Shown here: positions 32,230 through 43,048 of the stretch, piece by piece
Numbering within the stretch: the first letter of the stretch is position 1
Layout of the letters: every line of letters begins with the position of its first letter
Source of the DNA: Gigaspora margarita
Lineage: Eukaryota > Glomeromycota > Glomeromycetes > Diversisporales > Gigasporaceae
NCBI GenBank assembly: GCA_009809945.1
Contig: WTPW01004586.1
Span: 126,203-190,202, forward strand
Length of the DNA stretch: 64,000 nt
Reading direction: 5' to 3'
The notes under the pieces: model-generated
Databases searched by the model: none
The model's input: the letters and a program-made list of their open reading frames with translations, nothing else
Told to the model about the DNA's origin: nothing
Program-made: the position numbers and the translations under genes

Positions 32230-33300
32230 GTGTATAGTATAAACACCCTTATTCCTTATAAAGAATATACCCTAACCCCTAGTACCTCATTAAATATAGG
32301 CCCTCTTACTGCAGACCAAGGACATAGATTTAGACAATTACTTAAAAAATGTTCAGATATTTTTGCAACAGACATGAATGAATTAGATCGAACTGACTTA
32401 GTTTCTCACCATATTTTTACAGAAGAAGTATCTCCTATTCGCTCTAGACCTTACTCTGTACCTCCGAATTAATAGACATTTATTAAAGAGGAAATCCAAC
32501 AGATAATAAAACACAAGCTTATTTGACTCTCTGATAGTCACTGGACCTCTCCTATTGTTCTAGTAAAAAAGAAAAATAGTAAATTATGCTTTTGTATAGA
32601 CTATAGAAAGCTTAACAACTTTACCAAAAAGGATGCCTACCCACTGCCTCGCATAAATGAAATATTAAATACTTTTGCTAGATCACATTGGTTTTTTACT
32701 TTGAATTTTGCAAGTGGATACTGGCAAGTTGCAATGCACTCTCAAGACAAAGAAAAGACTGCATTTGTAACCTGCTATAGAACTTATGAGTTTAATGTGA
32801 TGCCTTTTGGACTTTGTAATGCCCCTGCTACATTCCAAAGACTTATAGACCAAATATATGATGGATTGCATAGAAGTTTGTAGTAGTGATAAAATAAAAC
32901 TATAGTTTATTCTCGAATATTCAATGACCACTTTAGATATTTAAATGAAGTATTCTGAAGAATTAAAAAAGCTAGATTACGCCTTAACATTGAGAAATGT
33001 AATTTCTGAATGCAATGTTTACCTTTTTTAGGACATATCATCGCATCTAGTGGAATAGCCCCAGACCTTGCAAAAATAGAAGCTGTTTAAAAGATACAAC
33101 CACCTCGAAATATAACCCAATCTTGCTCATTCTTAGGATTAGCTGGATATTATAGACAATTTATCCAAAACTTCTCTGCTATTGCTAAACTGTTAAATCG
33201 ATTGTTACAAAAAGATGAACCCTATTGATGGACCCATGTTCAACAAGAAGCCTTTACAGAATTAAAAGACTGACTGACTGCTGCCTCTATATTAGCCTAC
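32230..33300 (+). pseudogene. reverse transcriptase domain
   Basis: Copies the element RNA to DNA. Landmarks: FRQLLKKCSDIFA (32331-32370), SDSHWTSPIVLVKKK (32533-32572), CIDYRKLNNFTKKDAYPLPR (32596-32655), LNFASGYWQVAM (32703-32738), MPFGLCNAPATFQRL (32801-32845). The first catalytic Asp (normally LDLASGYW) is Asn, and the YxDD box at ~32890-32915 is destroyed by a frameshift and stops. FLGHIIASSGI (33030) and FLGLAGYYRQFI (33130-33165) mark the connection. Stops at 32471, 32474, 32524, 32956, 33008, 33088, 33227 and 33272 are mostly TGA or Gln-type TAA/TAG. Confidence 0.9.
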
Positions 33301-33309
33301 CCAGACTTT

Positions 33310-33700
33310 AGAAAGATATTTATTTTGGCTACTGATGCTTCTTACTATGGATTTGGTACTACTCTTAGTCAATTAGACCACATTTGTAAAGAACACCCAA
33401 TCACATATACAAGCAAAAGCCTTCGAAAAGAAAAAGTAAACTATGGCACAATAGAATTAGAATGTGCTGTTATAGTTTGGGCTATTGAACACTTTCACAA
33501 ATATTTAGGCACTACTCACTTTATATTAGTTACAGACCACTCTGCTTTGAAATGGCTATGCTCTGCTGAACCCTAAAGAAGGATTGGAAGATAGATTCTT
33601 AAACTCCAACCCTATAACTTTGAAATCCTTCACAAACCAGTCAGAATTCACTCTTATGTTGATGCTTTATCATGCCTTCTGACACAGACAGATAAACCAT
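33310..33700 (+). pseudogene. RNase H domain of the retrotransposon
   Basis: Contains ATDASYYGFG (33331-33360), SLRKEKVNYGTIELECAVIVW (33418-33481) and TDHSALKWL (33533-33560). The terminal NxxADALSR motif appears as SYVDALSC with Ala-to-Val and Arg-to-Cys changes, both explained by C-to-T. A TAA breaks the frame at 33575. Confidence 0.85.
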
Positions 33701-33889
33701 CTAGATTATGAATTTAGACCGATATAATCAACTTTATAACCATCTAGAATCAGACAAAATACCTGAAAAATTTACAGACTATCAAAAGAAACAATTAATT
33801 AATCAGTCTAGATATTTTGAAATTAGATATAACCTCTTATATAAAAGAAACAAAAATATTCTGAGCACCTTTTCTGAGTTATTAAATGG

Positions 33890-34805
33890 GCAGAAGTAGA
33901 ACTGATCCTTTATATGATGCATAAACACCCCACTGCTGGATATTTGGAAACCAATGCTATATAATATAAAATAGCTAAACAATATTATTGGGATCAAATG
34001 TACTGAGACATTCAAGAATATGTCAAGACTTGTGAAACATGGCAGAAAAGAAAAAGGGAAGAAGAAAAGAACCCTTCCATCCAATTCAAATAGGATGCAC
34101 TTTTGAAAGAATTGGAATTGATCTTGTAGGTCCTCTCCCATTAACTGCCAAGAACAACCATTATATCATTGTTGCTACAAACTATCTAACAAAATGGCCA
34201 GAAGCCGTGCTGTACCTGATGCTGGTGCCAATACTCTCACTCAATTTATTTTTAAAAAAATTATCTGTAGACATGGAACTCCAAAGATTATACTCTCTGA
34301 CCAAGGAAGAAACTTTATTAGTAAAACTATACGAATACTATGTGAATAGTTTCTCATCAAACACAAATTCTCTTCACCATATCACCCCCAGACAAATGGA
34401 ATGGTTGAAAGACTTAATCAAACACTATGTGAATCTCTTGCAAAAGTAAAAGAAGATGATGACTGGAATTTGTACATACCTGCTATCCTTTTAGCCTATC
34501 GAACAAAAAGACATACTACTACTAGATATACTCTATTTCAGTTAGTCTATGGAAGACAAGCCACCTTACCCATAGAAGCTCTTATTCCAGTACATCCTGT
34601 AGACACTATAGACACAGAAATAGATATACAAGACAGTATACTACAATGTGCTTATAGATTAATAAAAAAACTACCAATGTTACAAGAAGAAGCCAGAGAA
34701 AATACTAGAAAATTACAAGAAAACCAGAAGAAATATTTCGATAAGAAAATAAAAGAAGAAACTTTTGAGATTGGAGGAAAAGTATGGATACAACAAAAGA
34801 ATTAG
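33890..34805 (+). pseudogene. integrase
   Basis: Inserts the cDNA. The N-terminal zinc-binding part (MHKHPTAGY...YYWDQMY, then TCETWQKRK, 33910-34055) has lost one His and one Cys. In the core the catalytic Asp of GIDLVGPLP (34117-34143), the Asp of LSDQGRNF (~34295-34320, in another frame) and the Glu of NGMVERLNQTL (34396-34425) can all be seen, separated by frameshifts at ~34205 and ~34400. The C-terminal region continues to LAYRTKRHTTT and an EIGGKVWIQ stretch near 34770. No chromodomain recognised. Confidence 0.85.
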
Positions 34806-35146
34806 AAATATCACGATCTGCTAAATTCGAGACAAAAAAATTGGACCCTTTATAATTCAAAAAAAATTGAACAATGGTGCATATAAACTCTGAGATTTGA
34901 AAAGAAAGACTTTACAAAAGTTCTACAATAGTGATAGACTTGTTAAGTACTACGAGAAACAGACAGGAAACCAATAATTGTAATTGAAAATTAGAAATTT
35001 CTGGAAGAAATTTATTGTTAAAGAGAGTGATATTAGTGTAAAACTTTGTACACTGCTCCATAAAAATTATTGTGCTACTCTATTACATATATATATAACT
35101 TTATACTCTGATTAATTTTTCCAGATATATTACCAAAACCCCTAAA

Positions 35147-35835
35147 ATGGAATCTACTACTTTACAACCCAATACCAAACTGGCCCTTTGAAATTTTTTT
35201 TCTATTTGGAGACAAGACCCTGCTGCCCAATATAATTTAGAAATTTTTAGCCAGAATGTAATTTTATGGGATGCTCAAAACCCAGAACAAGTAATTGATA
35301 TTACTCGAACAGAAGAACCAGACCCTTCTAATGAACTTAATGAATTACTAAGACCCTTCGATAAAGACATAGAAGCTTTATTAGCCCTAGCCTCAACTGA
35401 AAAATCTAAGGCTATTGCTAAATTATTTTAAGACTTGACTCAGACTCTTAATCTGCAGAAAACTGCTTGAACAAATCCTTTTTCTGAGAAACTTGGACTG
35501 TACAAGTTGATAAAATTCTTCAAGAATTACCCAAGTTTAAACAATCTCGATGAGGACAAATATAGGCCATTGAAGCTTATTATTATTTGGGAACATTTCT
35601 TGAAAAACAGACAGAATACTGAACACAAATTAGAGAACAGATTCAAAAAATTAAAGGTGAAAGAAAAACCCAAAACATTTGGAAAGGAGCTCAAAAAATT
35701 AGAAAAATCTTTATGGTTTATTCTAAAGACTTAATGCATCAAACAAAACACCTTTCCATGACTCAAATAATCAAGTTAAAGGATGAAGACTATACCCTTT
35801 TAATAGAAGAACTAGGAAAGGAATTTACAGAGTAA
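35147..35835 (+). pseudogene. extra 3' ORF after integrase, unknown
   Basis: The ATG at 35147 opens a frame of ~230 codons that ends at TAA 35833-35835, five bases before the purine tract. It starts with a Thr/Pro stretch, then FFSIWRQDPAAQYNLEIF, an acidic helix with LRPFDKDIEALLALAS and a C-terminal helical part (IEAYYYLGTFLEKQ, MVYSKDLMHQTKHLSM). A frameshift near 35500 and TGA/TAG codons at plausible Trp, Arg and Gln positions break it. It is in the env position but shows no signal peptide or membrane anchor. Confidence 0.55.
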
Positions 35836-35839
35836 ATTT

Positions 35840-35856
35840 TCTTAGGGGGACGGAAA
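35840..35856 (+). promoter_or_regulatory. polypurine tract
   Basis: TTAGGGGGACGGAAA directly abuts the 3' LTR and primes plus-strand synthesis. Confidence 0.8.
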
Positions 35857-38312
35857 TGTTATAGAATGAGTAGTTAATTTTATAAGAATATTTATTTATT
35901 AGTATTATTATTTCTATTTTATTATTATTTTTAGTATTTCATATATTGTTATTATTATTTGAGAAGTTAGATATTTAGAATAGTTCATACCGCTTATACC
36001 GCTTATAACACTTATACCACTAATAACGCTTATACCGTTTATAATGCTTATACCACTTATACTGCTTATAACAATTATACCATTTATAATACTTATGTCA
36101 CTTATGATAATTGTAACGTTTATTATTGTAAATCAATGCTTATAACGCTTATTCTAAAATGCATTTAAAGACACAAAAATTCTCTTAGTCAAATCAGGTA
36201 GCTGCGCGATGCTGTCACGCAAAACCAGGAATGGGAAAATTATTTAGGGATGGGTATAGTCTGGGTTATTAATATATAGTTTGATATATACTATGAATAT
36301 TGTTGTTTACCTATCATACGTTTATAATATACATATTTTTTTTTGAATGAAACCTGTATTTTTTAGCATGTACGTACGTACATGCTTTGTTACAAATCTT
36401 TTTTTTTTGTCAGTTGACAGAGTTTATAGATCGAAAAGATAACTTCAGGAATATGCAAAATTGTTTTTTAAAATTTTTTTTTCATAATTACATTTACGGA
36501 TATCATGTGCGAGCACGCACTGAGTCATTACGATTAACTAACATATATGAAAAAATCCTGTATGCATGCAAATTATTAGTGGAGCATAGTCAAATACTAA
36601 ATAACCAATTTCAAAATATTAGATACGTTTATTTGAAAAATTTTTCTTTACATAATTTATTATAAATTATTAACTATAGTCTATCTACTTCTTGATCTAA
36701 TTGACAACTAACGCGCATTATTAATGTATTACATAAATAATATAATATTATGATGCAGCATAAACAGTAAAGTAATATTATTAACACTTTTAACATTATT
36801 CTGCACCGTCACCTATTAAATCAATAATAAATTAAATGAAAACGTTTATTGCTTTATTATTATAAACAAAAATATTGATTGACTTTTCGCTACGTTAATG
36901 TAATCGTGGTACTGTCACAGTTAAAATTTTTAATCTGTGACTTAACTGCAAACAGGTAATACCAAAAGACTCTAGTGATCAAAGCCATCTGAAATTACAA
37001 GGCATTTGGTTGTGGCAGAGGCTTGGAGGTAATATTTGTTGTTTGTATACAATGGGCAGAGGGACAGGTTATTGTTGTCCATAAATTGTTGGATAAACTA
37101 GTAATTGTTGATCCTTGGCACTGGTAAGCCATGAGTTATCGTCATTATGGCTTATATGAATGACGTAGAGAGGCTTTAATTATTTTGGAGCATTAATGCT
37201 CGCGGGCCAGAAGCACGAATGCTCAAAGCCTTAAGGGCATAGAGTATCGTGAGAAATATATTGCACAGTAACTTATAGTAAATTAAAATGTATTTAAAGC
37301 CTGAGTTTTCGCGCATCTACGAGAAGATTAGATAATGTCTCAGGATATGATTTAGATTAGAATGACTTGATTAAATAGTTTTAATAACAATCAGGTTTTA
37401 GTTTAGTTTTATTTATTTTTATTATTTTATCTTTATATTATTTTAGTGTAGTCTTTATTAATATTATTATAATAAATTACCCCCCCTGATGCTTAATAAA
37501 TTATATCATTTACGTCTTATTTAAATTAATAACGTAGATTGATCAAGTTAAATGATAACCACGATCAAGATTAATAAATTCTTGTGACATCATAAACCCG
37601 TGTACTATTGTTATAAATTTAAACCTAAGTGAATCATCGGAGCTAAATTGGACTGATATCCATCATTGCTCTCCCAACTGATGGTCACAGTACAATACAC
37701 GTTAATGCATCAATTACTAATTAACAAATGATTGACATGATCACACATTGGCTACGCTTACACCGGTCAAACTTTTCATAACACCAATTATTAAATGCAA
37801 AAAACAAGTGGCTAAGCAACTAAAATTTACCACGATTTAGTCACAATGGTAACACTTTAAATGGCTTATTTAATTAAAAGCAAACCCGAAATTATCTGAG
37901 TTTACATATTTAGAAATCATAGCCAACTGTGGCAACCAACCAAATGCAAGATTTTGTGGACGCACATCCTTGTGCATTTTGGTAAACCATGCTCTCCGTT
38001 TTCACTTATGGAAAACTCCATTCCTGGTATTAGACTCAGACACCCACTTCTCTTTATATTCATTAAATATCTTGTAAAAGAGATTTCTTAGGAATAGAAG
38101 CCTAGAAATAGCCCTCTTGCTTAGTATTATTAAATAAAGAAACTATTGTTAAATCTAAATACTGTCACAAACTGCCTACAGAAAAGAGTATAATTTCTTA
38201 CAGACTAAGGAATTATACATGCCTCTAGGACACTGCTATAAACCGCTAAAGGATCCCTATAGCTGTGTCATTGTTATAGTAAGGAGTACAAGAAGGCCTC
38301 CCTACTGTAACA
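35857..38312 (+). repeat. 3' LTR, interrupted by a 1.8-kb insertion
   Basis: LTR sequence runs 35857-36194 and resumes at about 38030-38312; together ~620 bp, matching the 5' LTR. The 9-bp tandem repeats are at 35985-36130. Confidence 0.9.
36195..38029. mobile_element. unclassified insertion in the 3' LTR, richer in CpG
   Basis: Breaks the LTR between AGTCAAAT and TAGACTCAG. Near its ends it shows the inverted motif ACCAGGAATGG (36222) / CCATTCCTGGT (38018). About 26 extra bases (GGTAGCTGCGCGATGCTGTC...) lie outside the left motif. The interior contains a palindrome CATGTACGTACGTACATG (36370-36387), GCTCGCGGGCCAGAAGC (37199) and a TATTTAAAG box (37292). A 92-codon frame at 36387-36665 has no recognisable domain. 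It could be a solo LTR or a non-autonomous DNA element; no clean target duplication. Confidence 0.5.
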
Positions 38313-38316
38313 ATAA

Positions 38317-38575
38317 TATATATCCCACAATATATAATAAAGCTATTTTAAATATAGACCATGAATGAATAAAATAGGACCTGTTTATTATTTAAAAAAA
38401 AATTAAACACAAGTTTTTATATTTATTGTGTTCTTAAATAGTACTAAAAACATCAGATTTGAGCATTAATTTTAGAATTCTGAAATATAAAACTACTTAC
38501 TAATATCTTTTCATTTCTAAGTAAAGCTTCGAGCATTATAAACAATTTTAATTAATATTATTATAAAGTTATAAT
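38317..38575. other. AT-rich spacer
   Basis: No gene or repeat recognised between the LTR element and the next large inverted-repeat element. Confidence 0.5.
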
Positions 38576-39352
38576 CAGTCATAGGACATGTTCCTAATGA
38601 GTGCTGTTACTTATAAATAAAATGAGCTGACTCATCTAATTTTATATATAAATTTATACAAAAAAATCATTTAAATTAAATTTAGTTAAAAATATATATA
38701 TAACAGATAAACCTTTCTTTAAATTTTAAATATATATTTTTTAGTTTAATAATATTTAATTTAAAGTTTTAGTTCTTAACTCCAAGTAATTCAAAGATAA
38801 TCTTCCTTTAAAGTTGATCAATTNTTTACTANNTTCTTTAAGTCAAATNACTGACACACNCCAAGCAATAATATGATTNNCTAAAGTAATNTTCTAAAAA
38901 TATGAAAGATACTATTAAGTAAAGGCTTCTTGTTCTAATTGAAAGTTAAAGAGTAGGTTCTTCTGATTCTAATAGTAGTTAAATCATCAAAATCAGCTTA
39001 GTAGATCCCAAGATACTTGGGATCAAAGAAGAGAACATAAGGATCAGCAAATTTACTGTTATACAAACTATTTATTTTTTTGGATTTTAAAAAATGGTGC
39101 ACCTGCACTATGGTGCACCCCCTGAATCACAGATCGATAGTGCACTCCGGATTATGAGATCAACGCGACAGTAATAGTACGATTTTTTATTCATTTATTA
39201 TTAAAAATTTTATACAAAAATTATATTTTAAGAATTACGATTTTGATTAATAGATGATCAATTCATTACACTTGCATGGCATTATACAACTGTCATATTA
39301 CAAATCGAATCAACTACCAGATCGCAATTACTAATAAAACTACCTAATATAC

Positions 39353-39437
39353 CCTACACTAACCCTAACCATAACCCTAACCCCAACCCTAACCTAACTA
39401 ACAGCAAAACAAAGAAAACACCCCAACCCTAACTAAT
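39353..39437 (+). repeat. interstitial telomere-like CCCTAA repeats
   Basis: Contains ACCCTA, ACTAACCCTAACCATAACCC, AACCCCAACCCTAACCTAAC and CCCCAACCCTAACT. These are degenerate copies of the TTAGGG-type telomere unit, placed 250 bases inside the left end of the nested element. Confidence 0.65.
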
Positions 39438-39679
39438 AACAATAAAGGTGAAATTCAAGACACCTTAACGATGAAATCCAAGACTTCTCAAACATTAATA
39501 CCACTAATTATAGCAACCACTAACGACAACGACAATATCAATGAAGAAAGTATTTTTACCACTCCAATAAATGATAGGTACAACGACGAAATTATTTCAA
39601 TTCACCATTATAATAATGACGACACCAACAAAGCGAAAATTGCACGAAAGCAGAAATGGCGTCAGAAAGTGGTAAATGA

Positions 39680-40650
39680 AAATCACTAGAAAAAGAAATA
39701 AGCATTTTTCATCACCAGAAAAATGAAAACAACAAGCTACAATTAATATATCCACCTGGAACCAGAAAAAACTCTAGACGAAGTGTACAAGTAAAAAATG
39801 AAAAGTGGACAAACAAAAACTACCAGAAAAAGAAATAAGCATTACTTGAATGTGTTTTACAACCAAAAAAAACAAGAACAAGTAATATACCTACTCGAAA
39901 CAAAGCCTAGTCATAGTAAAGCGAAAAATGAAATTACCTGGAATGAAAAAATAGGCGTTAAAAAAGTGGACAAACGAAAATTACCAGAAAGAAGAAATAA
40001 ACACGTTACTTGAACATATTTTATAACTAGGCAAACAAAACAACAAGCAAGTACAATATACCCACCTGAATGAATCCTTGACAAAGCGGAATCGAACACC
40101 TGGAATCCGTTAAAAATAAAAATTATCTGAAAAAAATAGATATGTTACTTGAATGTGTTGTTTCACAGTTAGGCAAACAAACTAAAAACAAGTACAATAT
40201 ATCCACCTGAAACCAAACTCTGACCTAATCTAGACGAGCATCCTGTGGAGGAAAAAATGGCGTTAGAAAAGTGAACAAATGAAGTCACTTGAAAAACGAA
40301 ATAGATGCATTACTTGAATAGGACCCCAAAATATACATAGATAGGTCAGGTTAATTATAGAGTTATTAAAAAAGGAAAGATCTGCAGAAAAAACTTCAAA
40401 AATAAGCAAAAAAATTACTATAAATAGAAAAGATCTGCATAAAAAACCTCAAAAATAAGCAAACTCATACTTGACCTATCTATGTATATTTCGGGATCCT
40501 ACTTGAATGCATTTCACAACGAGCAAACAAAACAATAGGCAAGTAAATAGTTTCTACCCAAAATCGGAAGCGTAATTCATGACAAACGAAAAACTACCTT
40601 CAAAAAAGAAATCAGCATTGCGTTAGTCGAATGCATTTCACAGCCAGGAA
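39680..40650 (+). repeat. diverged minisatellite, ~150-165-bp unit
   Basis: A block with AAATAAGCATTACTTGAATG, CAGGCAAACAAAACAACAAG, GTACAATATATCCACCTG and GCGAAAAATGG..GTTAGAAAAGTGG recurs at about 39690, 39824, 39984, 40128, 40293, 40503 and 40605. The hAT MITE sits inside one unit. Frames across it change between units, so coding is unlikely. Confidence 0.6.
40320..40500. mobile_element. hAT-type MITE, AGGACCCC family, copy 2
   Basis: 181 bp between perfect 8-bp duplications ACTTGAAT (40312-40319 and 40501-40508). Ends AGGACCCCAAAATATAC / GTATATTTCGGGATCCT. Confidence 0.85.
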
Positions 40651-40884
40651 AATAGTGCACATCCAAACTGAAACTAAATCAAAGACTTGAGATAAGCAAG
40701 TAGTAATCACAAAATTCTACTAAGGACACTCTCTGAAAAGAAAAAAAAGAGGTTTAACGTTACAGTAAAAAAAAAATAGCAATTATCAATGATGATCACT
40801 GATTATATACCTTATGACCAGGGCGGTCAATCCCGTAATCCAGGGGTGCACCATGGTGCACAGTGCACCAAACTATAAATTTCT

Positions 40885-41280
40885 ATTTTTTTATATACGG
40901 TTTGAAAAGTTTTTTTAGCATAGTAAAAATTTTTATTAAAAAAATAATAAATCTCATCTTAAAAAACTAGCATTTTTTTGAGCCAAAGAACAAGTTTACT
41001 TAAGAACCCAAAGTCAATTGTGATAATAAAATTTTATGCAAATTATAATTATTGTTTGATAGCTTTTTTCTAATTTAATATTTGTTTTTTTTTATATACG
41101 TTTTGAAAAGATATTTTATCATAGTGAAAAATTTTACTAAGAAACTAATAAAACTCATCTTAAGAAACTAGCATTTTTTTTAAACCAAAGAACAAGTTTA
41201 CTTAAGAGTCCAAAGTCAATTCTAATAAAAAAATTTTGCACAAATCATGATTTTTCATCTGACGACGTTTTCCTATAATG
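40885..41280 (+). repeat. ~210-bp tandem duplication
   Basis: Two copies, starting about 40885 and 41090. Each has TTTTTATATACG, CTAGCATTTTTTT, AAAGAACAAGTTTACTTAAG and CCAAAGTCAATT in the same order. Confidence 0.6.
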
Positions 41281-41700
41281 CTTTGTGTAACAGTGAATTT
41301 GCCAATCCTTATGTTCTCTTCTTTTTGATTCCAAGTATCTTGGGATCCACTAGGCCGATTTTGATGATTTAACTACCATTAGAATCAGAAAAGTAAGCTC
41401 TACAACTTTTAACTAGGAACCAAAGAAAGGTTTACTTATTACTTTTTAGGGTTAGAGTTAGGGTTAAAGTTAATAGTTATATTATTGCTTTAACTTTACA
41501 GGAGTTGTAAAGATAAAAAATACATTAACTTTAAAGGAAGATTATCTTTGATTTACTTGGAGTTAAGAACTAAAACTTTAAATTAAAGATTATTAAATAC
41601 TAAAGAATATATATTTGAAATTTAAAGAAAGGTTTATATATATACATTTAAATAAATTTTATTTAAATGATTTTTTTGCATAAATTTATACAGTCAACCT

Positions 41701-42965
41701 CCCATATAATCACCTCCCATATAGTCACAAACTCTATATAATCACACCAAAAACATGATACTGTTTTTTTTATATTAAAAACACCTCCATACAGTCACAA
41801 TAATATTATAATCACTATCNCATTTTTTTAGAAATTGTTGGCNNATTTTAATAATAAAATTACTTCTTCACAATCACATTTATATATGATNNTAGATAGT
41901 TTCTACATATAAAAGTTATGATTTTAATAATTAAATCAACTTTTATGCAATAATTAAAGTTGTTTGGAAGAATAAAATACAGCTACTTTTAAATTTTTAT
42001 GCAAATCAGATAACTTTTTATTAGTATTGTTTCTCATTTTACGTATCTATGAATATAGCTAAAAAATTTGTAATTTTTTCTTATAGGAACGTAAACAAAA
42101 AAATATATTAATGAAATATCAACTGATTTATATGAAAATTTTATAATAGGTGTATTTTGTTCTTCTGAACAACTTTACTTATTGTATTAAAATCGATTCA
42201 CTTAGTATTATTTTGACTTTTATATATAGCAACGATCAATGATCGTATATAAAAAATTTTTTAAAAAAATTTTATATATGATCATTGATCGTTGCTATAT
42301 ATAAAAGTCAAATAATACTAAGTGAATCGATTTTAATAAAATAAGTAAAGTTGTTCAGAAGAACAAAATACACCTATTATAAAATTTTCATATAAATCGG
42401 CTGATATTTCATTAATATATATATATAATTTTAATGGCGAGACCTTACTCTTATCTTTATTAAATTTAATGGAAACTTTTTACAGTTGGAAAAAATTTCA
42501 TAATTTAAATCTAATGCTAAGAAAAAGAACTCAGACATATAGCTAGATAAACAAAAGTAGACCTAGTACTTATCTGTGGCCTAAACCAAATTAATATATT
42601 TTTTCGTTTACGTTCCTATAAAAAAAAATTACAAATTTTTTAGCTATATTCGTAGATACGTAAAATGAGAAACAATACTAATAAAAAGTTATCCGATTTG
42701 CATAAAAATTTAATGGTAGGTGTATTTTATTCTTCCAAACAACTTTAATTATTGCATAAAAGTTGATTTAATTATTAAAATCGTAACTTTTATATGTAGA
42801 AACTATCTACGATCATATATAAAATTTTTAAAATATCTCTACTAAATCACTTTTTTATATTAATTATAATTTGTGCTTATATAGAGGTACTTTTATAAAG
42901 TCACACCTTTTTATAATTACATATTTGGGTGTGTCCAACTGTGTGATTATAGGGGAGGACAACTG
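41701..42965. mobile_element. pogo-like element containing nested palindromes
   Basis: TA-flanked (41699-41700 and 42966-42967). Ends CAGTCAACCTCCCATATAAT and, inverted, CAGTTGTCCTCCCCTATAAT. Inside, 42038-42110 reappears inverted at 42590-42665, and a shorter palindrome is centred at about 42260 (GCAACGATCAATGATCG and its inverse). No transposase frame. Confidence 0.75.
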
Positions 42966-43048
42966 TATATAAAATTAGGTGTGTCAATTCATTTGATTTA
43001 TAAGTAACAGCATTTGAAACCCCTGTAAAAGGACATGTCCTGTGACTG

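Larger units (their letters stand above)
27205..38312 (+). mobile_element. Ty3-type LTR retrotransposon, degraded
   Basis: A complete but dead element. 5' LTR 27205-27814, PBS 27817, gag, protease, zinc-knuckle array, reverse transcriptase, RNase H, integrase, an extra ORF, purine tract 35840-35856, 3' LTR 35857-38312 (itself carrying an insertion). The flanks ATAA at 27201-27204 and 38313-38316 are a 4-bp target duplication. The order RT-RNaseH-integrase defines Ty3/gypsy. In the first ~190 bp of the LTRs I count about nine differences, so the insertion is not recent. Every coding domain has stops or frameshifts. Confidence 0.9.
39095..40870. mobile_element. nested element with TGGTGCAC ends
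   Basis: Left end TGGTGCACCTGCACTATGG then TGCACCCCCTGAATCAC; right end (reverse complement) TGGTGCACTGTGCACCATGG then TGCACCCCTGGATTAC. This is a ~45-bp inverted repeat with few mismatches. The interior has telomere-like repeats, a diverged minisatellite and a hAT MITE. A 72-codon frame at 39471-39689 (Asp/Asn/Thr-rich, basic tail) has no recognisable domain. Confidence 0.6.
38576..43048. mobile_element. 4.5-kb inverted-repeat element with nested insertions
   Basis: The left arm (38576-39060) starts CAGTCATAGGACATGTTCC. The right arm (41290-43048) ends GGACATGTCCTGTGACTG. The arms match inverted through GCTGTTACTTATAAAT, AATCATTTAAAT, AACTCCAAGTAA/TTACTTGGAGTT and CCCAAGATACTTGGGATC/GATTCCAAGTATCTTGGGATC blocks. 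The right arm is lengthened by a pogo-like insertion (41701-42965). Ambiguous bases lie at 38824-38890 and 41820-41893. The core holds another element (39095-40870). No transposase recognised. Confidence 0.65.

Noticed and set aside
28147-35835. TGA = Trp recoding in the retrotransposon
   Set aside because: TGG is used freely beside the TGA codons, TAA and TAG stops also occur, catalytic residues are lost, and the intact kinase gene uses the standard code.
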